A DNA stretch of 64,000 nucleotides from Streptomyces tauricus (GTDB taxonomy: Bacteria; Actinomycetota; Actinomycetes; Streptomycetales; Streptomycetaceae). Made by a program: the position numbers and the translations under genes. The stretch covers positions 124,001 to 188,000 of the forward strand of contig NZ_BMVY01000004.1 in NCBI RefSeq assembly GCF_014650955.1, written 5' to 3'. Below are positions 55,484 through 63,195 of this stretch, in pieces. Every line of letters starts with the position of its first letter. The stretch's first letter is position 1. Below the pieces are notes generated by a model, which was given only the letters and a program-made list of their open reading frames with translations, was not told the origin of the DNA and did not search any database.

Positions 55484-57031
55484 ATGCAGGTGAAACCCCC
55501 ACCCATGCCAGACCTGCCGACCCCTCAGGACGCCGCCGAGGCAACCTTGTTCTCGGAGTGCTGGGACGCGGTTCTTTCCTACGCCGACCTCTGCACCGGC
55601 GGTTCCGCCGACGCACGTCCCCTGGCCTCCGAGGCCTTCTCCCGCGGTATACGCGAAGCCCGTGCCGCGGAGGCCGAGACCGGCGGCAAGAGCTTCGGAC
55701 GCCGGGCGCGTTCGCCCAGGCTGCCCCGCATACCGCTCCTCCTGACCGCCGTACGCCAGACAGCCGTCGCCTGGGAGGCCCAGGGCCACGGCGACCGACT
55801 CGTACCCGAACTGCGTCTTTGGCTCAACTCCGAGCACGCCGAACGTTTTTCCGGCCCGCCCCTGCACCGGCCGCTGGCCCTGCGCGGCCTGCGGGACATG
55901 CAGGAACCGGACGCCGCGCTCCTGTGGCTGACCGAGGTCGAGGCCATGCCGACGGCCGCGGTGGCCCGTCGGCTCGGCCTCGATCCGGCGGGCGTCACCG
56001 AGGAGTTGCAGCAGGTACGCGGAGTGTTCCGGGACCGCTGCCACCGCAACCACCTCGACACCCCGCTCGCCGAGGAGTGCCGCAGTTACGCGCGCCTGCT
56101 CGACGCGGTCACCCGCTCGCCCGCCGCCGACGTGCCCGACGACCTCTCGCGCCACCTGGCCCGCTGTGTCGAGTGCGCGGAGGCCGCCGCCTGCCTCAAG
56201 CACAGCGGGGGCGGGCTGCCCTCCGCGCTCGCGGGCGGAGTGATCGGCTGGGGCGGGCTCGCCTACCTCGAACGGCGGCGCAGGGCCGTCGAGTCGGGCC
56301 TCAGCCGCAGTGCCGCCGACGACACGGACGAACCCGCCGGCTGGACGAAGGAGAAAGGCGGCCGGGCCCGGATCGGGCGCGCCGGGCTGCTGGCCGTGGC
56401 CGCCGGGGTCTCGCTCCTCGCACTCGTCGTGACCCTGGTGCCCTTCGGCTCGGGGGACGACGGCACCGAGACCGCCGCGGAGTCGGCGGGCCGGCAGCCG
56501 GTGGGGGAACAGGTGCCCTCGTTCGACGGCCTGCCGTCGGGCTCCGGCTCCGGGTCGGTCGGCGAGTCGACGTCGTCCACGGCGTCCCCGAAGACACCGA
56601 AGTCCAGCGCGGACGCGGGGGCGATCACGGGAACCGGTTCGGAGAAGGAGGCCCAGGGCGACTCCTCGTCCTCCGCCGAGGAGGACGCCACCGCTCCCAA
56701 CCCCAGCGAACCCGCCGTCTGCCACGCCAGATACGACCTGGTCAGCGAGTGGCCGGACGGGTTCCAGGCCACCGTCACCGCCAAGTCCGACTACGCCCTC
56801 GACACCTGGCGCGTCGGCTGGACCTTCCGCGACGGCCAGAAGATGACACAGATGTGGGACGGCACCTTCGCCCAGAAGGGCTCCCGGGTAACGGCGACAG
56901 CCGCCGACTACAACAAGTCCGTCGCGGCGGGCGGCTCCCTGGCCGTGGGCTTCCTCGCCTCCTGGCACGACAAGAACTCACCACCGGTCGACTTCACCCT
57001 GAACGGCCGCAGCTGCACGCACTCCAGCTGA
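55484..57031 (+). CDS. Sigma-like/zinc-finger/transmembrane/CBM2 fusion protein
   Basis: A 515-residue protein. Residues about 20-190 are helical and end in a sigma-region-4-like HTH (DAALLWLTEVEAMPTAAVAR, RLGLDPAGVTEELQQVRGVF). Residues 199-231 are a zf-HC2-like zinc motif with His224, Cys228 and Cys231 (RHLARCVECAEA). A membrane helix follows (298-321, AGLLAVAAGVSLLALVVTLV), then a Ser/Thr-rich linker, then a C-terminal CBM2 cellulose-binding domain (residues about 415-515; CHARYDLVSEWPDGFQATVT, NKSVAAGGSLAVGFLASWHD). The layout predicts a cellulose- or chitin-sensing membrane protein. Two in-frame ATGs (55484, 55505) are possible. The downstream terminator is at 57054. Confidence 0.85.
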   Translation: MQVKPPPMPDLPTPQDAAEATLFSECWDAVLSYADLCTGGSADARPLASEAFSRGIREARAAEAETGGKSFGRRARSPRLPRIPLLLTAVRQTAVAWEAQGHGDRLVPELRLWLNSEHAERFSGPPLHRPLALRGLRDMQEPDAALLWLTEVEAMPTAAVARRLGLDPAGVTEELQQVRGVFRDRCHRNHLDTPLAEECRSYARLLDAVTRSPAADVPDDLSRHLARCVECAEAAACLKHSGGGLPSALAGGVIGWGGLAYLERRRRAVESGLSRSAADDTDEPAGWTKEKGGRARIGRAGLLAVAAGVSLLALVVTLVPFGSGDDGTETAAESAGRQPVGEQVPSFDGLPSGSGSGSVGESTSSTASPKTPKSSADAGAITGTGSEKEAQGDSSSSAEEDATAPNPSEPAVCHARYDLVSEWPDGFQATVTAKSDYALDTWRVGWTFRDGQKMTQMWDGTFAQKGSRVTATAADYNKSVAAGGSLAVGFLASWHDKNSPPVDFTLNGRSCTHSS

Positions 57032-57053
57032 GGCGCACGGCTCATCGCCGTAG

Positions 57054-57086
57054 GCAGGGGCACCGCGACGACTACGGCGCCCCTGC
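57054..57086. terminator. Hairpin after the CBM2 fusion gene
   Basis: Arms GCAGGGGCACCG and CGGCGCCCCTGC, one A-C mismatch, nine-nt loop, 22 nt after the stop. Confidence 0.65.
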
Positions 57087-57353
57087 TCCCGGTCGGCCCG
57101 GGTCCAGCGCCGCGGGGAGATCAAGATGGTGATCGACGACGAGGCCGGCTGAGCGGCGCGCTCGCGCGTGTGCGTGACTCGCGTCGCGGGCCTGCCCCTG
57201 GCACGCGTGGCAGGGGCCGCGGTTCGTTGGAAGAGAAAGACGCGCCGTAATTCGATGGCGTCCCGGTTCGGACGGCTCTACGCTTCCGTTCTGTTGGAGC
57301 GGTGGCCCCTGGTCGCCGCGGGTGACTCTGCTCGGTTCTTGGAGGTGTGAACG

Positions 57354-57425
57354 ATGGCTGTCGTTGAGTTGGGCGCTGCCCGCATCCGGAAGTTCATCGA
57401 ATCCACCTCCGTGGTCACCGGCTGA
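57354..57425 (+). CDS. Possible 23-residue small protein upstream of rsgA
   Basis: ATG 57354 to TGA 57425 reads MAVVELGAARIRKFIESTSV then VTG. GGAGG lies nine nt upstream, a good ribosome site in a region with no other gene. The peptide is amphipathic and not of a known family. It ends 60 nt before rsgA. It could be a small protein, a leader peptide controlling rsgA, or the relic start of a lost gene. Ribosome profiling would decide. Confidence 0.4.
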   Translation: MAVVELGAARIRKFIESTSVVTG

Positions 57426-57485
57426 CAACCTTCTTCTCCGCGCCCGAGTGCGCGCGGCCGGGGCCACCCTTCGAAGGGTCACCCC

Positions 57486-58616
57486 TTGTCTTTCTCGTCC
57501 TTCTCCTCCTCACACCTCTCTTCTTCCGGGTCCTCCGGCCACCCGCTCGCCGCCTACGGCTGGGACGACGCGTGGGCCGCTGAATTCGCCCCCCACCTCG
57601 AACGCGGGCTCGTGCCCGGGCGGGTCGTGCGGGTCGACCGCGGGCAGTGCGATGTCGTCTCCGCCGACGGGCTCGTGCGGGTCGACACCGAGTTCGTGAC
57701 GCCGCACGACCCGCTCCGGGTCATCTGCACCGGGGACTGGGCCGCCGTCGACCCCGGCGGGGACCCCCGCTACGTACGGGAGTATCTGCCGCGGCGTACC
57801 GCCTTCGTGCGGTCGACCTCGTCCAAGCGGTCGGAAGGGCAGATCCTCGCCGCCAACGTGGACTACGCGATCATCGCCGTGTCCCTGGCGGTGGAGCTCG
57901 ACCTCGGCCGGATCGAACGGTTCCTCGCGCTGGCCTGGGAGTCCGGCGCCCAGCCGCTGGTCGTGCTGACCAAGGCCGACCTCGTGCCGGACCCGGTGGG
58001 GGTCGCGTATCTCGTGCAGGACGTGGAGACCGCGGCGCCGGGCGTGCAGGTGCTGGCGGTCAGTTCCACGGACGGGGACGGGCTCGACGTGCTCGGCGCC
58101 GTCGTGTCCGGCGGGACCTCCGTGCTGCTCGGCCAGTCCGGAGCGGGCAAGTCGACGCTCGCGAACGCGCTGCTCGGGGAGGATGTCATGGCCGTTCAGG
58201 CGGCGCGTGACGTCGACGGCAAAGGTCGGCACACGACCACGACCCGGAATCTGCTGGTGCTGCCGGGCGGTGGCGTACTGATCGACACCCCCGGCCTGCG
58301 CGGGGTCGGGCTCTTCGACGCCGGCAGCGGTGTCGGGCAGGTGTTCGCGGAGATCGAGGAGCTCGCCCAGGGCTGCCGGTTCCTCGACTGCGCGCACGTG
58401 GCCGAGCCCGGGTGCGCGGTACTGGCCGCGCTCGAATCCGGGGTGCTGCCCGAGCGGCGGCTCGAAAGCTACCGCAAGCTCCTCCGTGAGAACCAGCGGA
58501 TCGTGGCCAAGACCGACGCGCGCGTCCGCAACGAACTGCGCCGCGAGTGGAAGCGCCGGGGTGCCGAGGGACGGGCCGCGATGGAGGCCAAGCGCGGGAA
58601 CCGGGCCTGGCACTGA
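57486..58616 (+). CDS. rsgA: Ribosome small-subunit GTPase RsgA
   Basis: A 376-residue circularly permuted GTPase that helps mature the 30S subunit. The order G4 (VVLTKADLV), G1 (LLGQSGAGKSTLANALLG), G2 (GKGRHTTTT), G3 (LIDTPGLRGV) shows the permutation. The N-terminal OB fold is the region with GWDDAWAAEFAPHLERGLVP and the C-terminus has the zinc site CRFLDCAHVAEPGCAV. Start TTG 57486 with GAAGGG upstream is chosen; it is rare but the N-terminal sequence HPLAAYGWDDA is the usual actinobacterial one. A 23-codon ORF precedes it by 60 nt. Confidence 0.93.
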   Translation: MSFSSFSSSHLSSSGSSGHPLAAYGWDDAWAAEFAPHLERGLVPGRVVRVDRGQCDVVSADGLVRVDTEFVTPHDPLRVICTGDWAAVDPGGDPRYVREYLPRRTAFVRSTSSKRSEGQILAANVDYAIIAVSLAVELDLGRIERFLALAWESGAQPLVVLTKADLVPDPVGVAYLVQDVETAAPGVQVLAVSSTDGDGLDVLGAVVSGGTSVLLGQSGAGKSTLANALLGEDVMAVQAARDVDGKGRHTTTTRNLLVLPGGGVLIDTPGLRGVGLFDAGSGVGQVFAEIEELAQGCRFLDCAHVAEPGCAVLAALESGVLPERRLESYRKLLRENQRIVAKTDARVRNELRREWKRRGAEGRAAMEAKRGNRAWH

Positions 58617-58623
58617 GGCCCCC

Positions 58624-58660
58624 AGGGGGTGGGCTGGCCCGCACAACCGGCCCACCCCCT
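58624..58660. terminator. Hairpin terminator after rsgA
   Basis: Arms AGGGGGTGGGCTGG and CCGGCCCACCCCCT (one G-T pair) with a nine-nt loop, seven nt after the stop. Confidence 0.75.
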
Positions 58661-58765
58661 CCGGAGGCCGCCCGGTCGGCCCGCCCGCCCTGACCCGCCG
58701 GGCGCCCGCAGCGTCGCGTCCGAAATCCGCCAGACCGCAGGCCGGCGGGGGCGCAGACTGGAAGG

Positions 58766-60154
58766 GTGATTGACGAGGAGACCGGATACGGAGCCGTACG
58801 CAGCCGGGACGCCCGGTTCGACGGGGCGTTCTTCTTCGCCGTGCGGACGACGGGCATCTACTGCCGGCCCAGCTGCCCCGCGGTGACGCCGAAGCGGCAG
58901 AACGTGCGGTACTACGCCACGGCCGCCGCCGCGCAGGGCTCGGGGTTCCGCGCCTGCCGCCGGTGCCGCCCGGACGCCGCGCCCGGGTCCGCCGAGTGGA
59001 ACGTACGCGCCGACGTCGTGGGACGCGCCATGCGGATGATCGGCGACGGCGTCGTCGACCGCGAGGGCGTCGCCGGGCTCGCCGACCGCCTCGGCTACAG
59101 CGCCCGCCAGGTCCAACGGCAGCTCACCGCCGAACTGGGCGCGGGCCCCGTGGCCCTCGCCCGCGCCCAGCGGGCCCACACCGCACGGGTGCTCCTGCAG
59201 ACCACGGGGCTGCCGGTCACCGAGATCGCGTTCGCGGCCGGCTTCGCGAGCGTGCGCCAGTTCAACGACACGATCAGGACCGTGTACGCGTCGACTCCGA
59301 CCGGGCTGCGCGCCGCCGGGAACCGCGGTGGTACGCGACCGGCGGCGACCCCCTCCGCGGGCATCCCGCTGCGCCTCGCCCACCGCGGCCCGTACCAGGC
59401 CGCCGCCGTCTTCGACCTGCTGGGCGCCGAGGCGGTGCCGGGCATCGAGGAGGTGACGGGCGCCCCCGGGTCCCGCACCTACCGGCGGACCCTGCGGCTG
59501 CCGTACGGCACGGGCATCGTCGCCGTCGGGGAACGGGTGGCGGACGCGTCCGCCCACAGCAGCGGCTGGCTCGACGCCCGGCTGCACCTCACCGACCTGC
59601 GCGACCTCACCACCGCCGTGCAGCGCCTGCGCCGCCTCTTCGACCTCGACGCCGACCCGTACGCGGTGGACGAGCGCCTCGCCGCGGACCCGCGGCTGGC
59701 CCCGCTGGTCGCCGCCAGGCCGGGACTGCGCTCGCCCGGCGCCGCCGACCCGGAGGAACTGGCCGTGCGCGCGCTCGTCGGCCCCCGCGAGGCCGAGCGG
59801 CTCGTGCGGGCGTACGGGAAAGTGCTGGACTCGCCCTGCGGGACGCTCACGCACGTCTTCCCCGAGCCCGCCTCCCTGGTGGAGTGCGGCGGCACCCTGG
59901 GCGCCCTCGCCGCGGCCCTCGCGGACGGCGAGCTGCGGCTCGACCCGGGCGCCGACCGGCAGGCGGCGCGGGCCGCCCTGAACGCCCTGCCCGGCCTGGA
60001 CGCGCACGTCGTGGCCGTCATCCATACCCGTGCGCTGGGCGACCCCGACGTGGGCCCGCCCGGAGCGCCGGTCCCCGACACCTGGCGGCCGTGGCGTTCC
60101 TACGCCCTGCGGCACCTCGAAGCGGCCCAGCGGCCGGAAGGCGAAGACACGTGA
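58766..60154 (+). CDS. alkA: Ada-like/AlkA fusion: methyl-sensing regulator and DNA-3-methyladenine glycosylase
   Basis: A 462-residue multidomain repair protein. Residues about 1-75 are an Ada-type zinc domain that takes a methyl from phosphotriesters (TTGIYCRPSCPAVTPKRQNV, FRACRRCRP). An AraC helix-turn-helix follows (ADRLGYSARQVQRQLTAELG, GLPVTEIAFAAGFASVRQFN). About 205-455 is AlkA N-terminal domain and glycosylase with the HhH region and catalytic Asp in VPDTWRPWRSYALRHLEAAQ. It senses and repairs alkylation damage and likely activates its own operon. GTG 58766 has a CAGACT hexamer just upstream, fitting a leaderless start. It is coupled to ogt by a GTGA overlap. Confidence 0.94.
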   Translation: MIDEETGYGAVRSRDARFDGAFFFAVRTTGIYCRPSCPAVTPKRQNVRYYATAAAAQGSGFRACRRCRPDAAPGSAEWNVRADVVGRAMRMIGDGVVDREGVAGLADRLGYSARQVQRQLTAELGAGPVALARAQRAHTARVLLQTTGLPVTEIAFAAGFASVRQFNDTIRTVYASTPTGLRAAGNRGGTRPAATPSAGIPLRLAHRGPYQAAAVFDLLGAEAVPGIEEVTGAPGSRTYRRTLRLPYGTGIVAVGERVADASAHSSGWLDARLHLTDLRDLTTAVQRLRRLFDLDADPYAVDERLAADPRLAPLVAARPGLRSPGAADPEELAVRALVGPREAERLVRAYGKVLDSPCGTLTHVFPEPASLVECGGTLGALAAALADGELRLDPGADRQAARAALNALPGLDAHVVAVIHTRALGDPDVGPPGAPVPDTWRPWRSYALRHLEAAQRPEGEDT

Positions 60155-60630
60155 CCACGTACCACACCACCCTCGACAGCCCCGTCGGTGACCTCCTGCT
60201 CACCGCGGACGCGTCCGGAACGCTGACCTCCCTGTCCGTGCCCGGCCAGAAGGGCGGACGCACGGTCGGCCCCGACTGGCGGCACGCGCCGGAGCTGTTC
60301 GCGGAGGCCGAGCGGCAGCTCACCGCCTACTTCGCCGGTGAACTCAAGGAATTCCGGCTGCCGTTGCGGGCGAGCGGCACCGAGTTCCGCGAGAAGGTCT
60401 GGGACGCCCTCGACTCCGTTCCCTACGGCACGACCGCCACGTACGGGGAGATCGCCGCGCGGATCGGTGCCTCGCGCGTCGCCGTGCGGGCCGTCGGCGG
60501 AGCGATCGGCGCCAATCCTCTGCTGATCGTCCGCCCGTGCCATCGCGTGATCGGCGCCGACGGGTCCCTCACGGGGTACGCGGGCGGGCTGGAACGCAAG
60601 GTCCAGCTCCTCACGCTCGAAGGCCGCTGA
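60151..60630 (+). CDS. ogt: Methylated-DNA-protein cysteine methyltransferase (Ogt)
   Basis: A 159-residue suicide repair protein that moves the methyl group from O6-methylguanine to its own cysteine. The active site is IVRPCHRVIGADGSLTGYAG with the PCHR motif; EFREKVWDALDSVPYGTTAT, YGEIAARIG and VRAVGGAIGANPLLI flank it. GTG 60151 overlaps the AlkA stop (GTGA), so both repair proteins are coupled. Length matches the family. Confidence 0.96.
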   Translation: MTTYHTTLDSPVGDLLLTADASGTLTSLSVPGQKGGRTVGPDWRHAPELFAEAERQLTAYFAGELKEFRLPLRASGTEFREKVWDALDSVPYGTTATYGEIAARIGASRVAVRAVGGAIGANPLLIVRPCHRVIGADGSLTGYAGGLERKVQLLTLEGR

Positions 60631-60695
60631 AGGGTTGATGAAGGGCCGCTGAGGGGCCGGTCGGGCGCGAGCCGGACCCGCCCCGGTCGCCCCGG

Positions 60696-61064
60696 TCACT
60701 CCTCCAGACCCCAGCTGTGGATCCGCCGGGGATGGACGCGGATCAGCTCCTCGCTGAAGTGCGGGCCCAACTCGTGCGGCCCGGTCAGGAGTTCGGCGTC
60801 CCCACGGATGTCCACTCCGCGCACCTTCCAGGGCCGCAGGCTGACGATGTCGTCGATGACGAGACCGACCTTCGGATTCTTCTGGAGGTTGCGCCACTTC
60901 TTGGTCGTCCCCATGGCATAGCCGCCGATGAGGATCGTCCCGTCGTCCTGCGGATGGAAGCCGACGGGGTTCGCCTGCGGCTGGCCGTGCTGGTCGACGG
61001 TGGCGAGGCGGCCCAGCCGCTGGGATTTTAGGTACGCCCGTTCGGCTTCACTGAATGCGGTCAT
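60696..61064 (-). CDS. PPOX-class F420-dependent oxidoreductase-like protein
   Basis: A 122-residue split-barrel flavin/F420-type protein. It reads FSEAERAYLKSQRLGRLATV, DQHGQPQANPVGFHPQDDGT, GTTKKWRNLQKNPKVGLVID and VRGVDIRGDAELL, the family pattern of PPOX-type oxidoreductases of Streptomyces. It may use F420 or FMN; the substrate is unknown. ATG 61064. It is convergent with ogt and divergent from the SGNH gene. Confidence 0.92.
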   Translation of the reverse strand: MTAFSEAERAYLKSQRLGRLATVDQHGQPQANPVGFHPQDDGTILIGGYAMGTTKKWRNLQKNPKVGLVIDDIVSLRPWKVRGVDIRGDAELLTGPHELGPHFSEELIRVHPRRIHSWGLEE

Positions 61065-61177
61065 GTCAGCAGCCAAACACGGTTTTCCCGCCCTCCGCAC
61101 CGGATCCTGACCCCGGGCCCCGTACCTGTACACCGCGGGCTCCCCCAGACTCCGTCGGTGGAAGGCAGGAACGCATC

Positions 61178-62437
61178 ATGGTCGAGGTCGGACGAAGAGA
61201 CGCCTGCCGGGCCCTGACCGCCCTGGCCGGCGCGCTGGCCCTCACGCTGATGGGCACGGCCGCGGCCCACGGAGGACCCCCGGCCGGCCCCGACCGCGCG
61301 GGTGCGCGGGCCGCCCCCGAGCACTGGACCGGCACCTGGGAAGCCGCCGCCTCCGGCACCGCGGCCCCGCTCCCCGGCGCCTCGATCCGCAACGTCGTCC
61401 GTACGAGCGTCGGCGGTACGGCCCTTCGGGTACGGATCTCCAACCGGCTCGGTACCCAGCCGCTGATGCTCGGCGCGGCCACCCTGGCCAGACAGCGGCA
61501 GAACGCGCCCAAGAGCCCGCACGCCGTCTCCGGCACCATGCGCGCCCTTACCTTCGGCGGCCGGAAGAAGATCACCGTGCCGGCCGGCAAGGACGTCGTC
61601 AGCGATCCCCTCCGGATGAGCGTCCCCGCCGCCACGAACCTCCTCGTCACCCTCCACACCCCCGGCGACTCGGGCCCCGCGACCTACCACCGCGACGCGC
61701 TGCAGACCAACTTCCTCGCCCTGAACGGCAATCGCACCGCGGAGACGGGCGGCGCCGCCTACAAGGCCACGACCAGTTCCTGGTACTACGTGACCGGCGT
61801 CGACGTGCTCCGCCCGCAGGCTCCCGGGAGCGTGGTCGCGCTCGGTGACTCCCTCACCGACGGCTCGGGCTCGACACCGAGCGCCAACCGCCGCTGGCCC
61901 GACCGGCTCGCCGAGCGGCTCCGCGCCCTGCCGGCCGACCGTCGGCAGGGCGTACTGAACGCGGGCGTCGCCGGCAACCGGCTGCTGCTCGAAGGGCGTG
62001 GGCCCAGCGCGCTGGCCCGCCTCGACGCCGATGTGCTCTCCCGCACCGGGGTGCGCACGCTGATCGTGATGGAGGGCGTCAACGACATCAAGAGCGCGCC
62101 CAACCAGACCGACCCGGCCGCCCTCGGTGCCGCGTACCGCGAGATCGTCCGGCGCGCCCACGCCCGCGGGATCCGGGTCGTCGGCGCCACCATCACCCCG
62201 TTCGGCGGCCACGGCAGCCACACGGCGGCCCGCGAGCGCGTACGTCGGTCGGTCAACCAGCTCATCCGCACCGGCGGTCTCTTCGACGCGGTCGCCGACT
62301 TCGACGCCGTGGTCCGCGACCCGTCCCGTCCGGACCGTATGCGCGCCGCGTACGACCCCGGCGACCATCTCCACTTCAACGACGCGGGCATGCGCGCACT
62401 GGCCGACAGCATCGACCTCACCGCCCTGGCACGGTGA
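61178..62437 (+). CDS. Secreted SGNH/GDSL hydrolase
   Basis: A 419-residue secreted hydrolase. A signal peptide (ALTALAGALALTLMGTAAAH) precedes an N-terminal beta region of about 160 residues (WTGTWEAAASGTAAPLPGAS, VRISNRLGTQPLMLGAATLA). The SGNH domain follows: VVALGDSLTDGSGSTPSANR (Ser), VAGNRLLLEG (Gly/Asn), VMEGVNDIKSAPNQ (Asn-Asp) and the terminal DHLHFNDAGMRAL (Asp/His). This matches secreted GDSL esterases of Streptomyces; substrate unknown. ATG 61178 with AGGA upstream is the first Met before the signal peptide. Confidence 0.93.
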   Translation: MVEVGRRDACRALTALAGALALTLMGTAAAHGGPPAGPDRAGARAAPEHWTGTWEAAASGTAAPLPGASIRNVVRTSVGGTALRVRISNRLGTQPLMLGAATLARQRQNAPKSPHAVSGTMRALTFGGRKKITVPAGKDVVSDPLRMSVPAATNLLVTLHTPGDSGPATYHRDALQTNFLALNGNRTAETGGAAYKATTSSWYYVTGVDVLRPQAPGSVVALGDSLTDGSGSTPSANRRWPDRLAERLRALPADRRQGVLNAGVAGNRLLLEGRGPSALARLDADVLSRTGVRTLIVMEGVNDIKSAPNQTDPAALGAAYREIVRRAHARGIRVVGATITPFGGHGSHTAARERVRRSVNQLIRTGGLFDAVADFDAVVRDPSRPDRMRAAYDPGDHLHFNDAGMRALADSIDLTALAR

Positions 62438-62514
62438 CCGGCCCTGGCGCAGGGAGGGCTCATGGCGTGGGCAGGCCCCAGCGCGGGGCCTCCGCCGCCC
62501 TCGCGCATCGCGCA

Positions 62515-62671
62515 TCCGCCGCCGGACGAGGCCGGCGTCGTCGAGGACGGTGAGCCAGGGGTCGGCGGGGGTGTTCCCACGGTCGGCCGCGGTCGCCCGC
62601 GCGGGCAGGCCGTCGGCGAGCCGGGTCCCGCCGGCGGCGGATCCGGTGGCCGGCTGCAGCCGCGGGTTCCC
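62515..62671 (-). other. Coding-biased open frame after the DUF456 gene
   Basis: On the minus strand, directly after the DUF456 stop and in the same frame, about 50 codons with very high third-position G/C run from 62671 to 62515, reading RLADGLPARATAADRGNTPA and DPWLTVLDDAGLVRRR. There is no good start codon. It looks like a gene remnant rather than chance, but I cannot name the family. Confidence 0.35.
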
Positions 62672-63154
62672 TCAGCCCCAGATGACCGCTCCCAGCCACG
62701 CCCCCGCGATCAGCAGACAGGCGAACAACTCCACCAGCACGCTCGTCCCGCCCTGGCGCATCACCCTGCGTACGGAGGTCATCGCGTCGCCATGGCCGCC
62801 GAGCCGCAGCCGTTCGGCGAGGTAGATGCCGCCGAGGCAGCCTGGTATCGCACCGATCACCGGCACGAGGAAGAAGCCGAGGAGTGCGCCGACGCCCGCG
62901 TACACCGCCATTCGGGGGGTGGCGCCGCTCGCCCGCAGACTGCGCGGCGGCAGCCACCAGCGGATCACCTGGACGAGGAGGAGAAGGGCGGTGGCGCCCA
63001 CGAGCACGCCCCAGGAGAGCGGCCGGGGGTCCTCGAAGGCCCACCACAGGACCGCGGCCCACACGAGCCACGAGCCCGGCGCGCCGGGCACCAGCACCCC
63101 GCTCAGGCCGAGCAGCAGCACCACACCGACCAGCAGGAGTTCCCACGCTCCCAT
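62672..63154 (-). CDS. DUF456 membrane protein
   Basis: A 160-residue membrane protein with several hydrophobic segments (LLLVGVVLLLGLSGVLVPGA, WGVLVGATALLLLVQVIRWW, VGALLGFFLVPVIGAIPGCL, VLVELFACLLIAGAWLGAVI). The GAIPGCLGGIYLAERLRLGG motif and overall order match DUF456 proteins, which have no known function. ATG 63154. A possible relic lies downstream. It is 41 nt from the regulator gene on the same strand. Confidence 0.88.
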   Translation of the reverse strand: MGAWELLLVGVVLLLGLSGVLVPGAPGSWLVWAAVLWWAFEDPRPLSWGVLVGATALLLLVQVIRWWLPPRSLRASGATPRMAVYAGVGALLGFFLVPVIGAIPGCLGGIYLAERLRLGGHGDAMTSVRRVMRQGGTSVLVELFACLLIAGAWLGAVIWG

Positions 63155-63195
63155 CTGCCCAGGGTGCCCCAGTACGGGGTCACCCGCAGGTCAGG

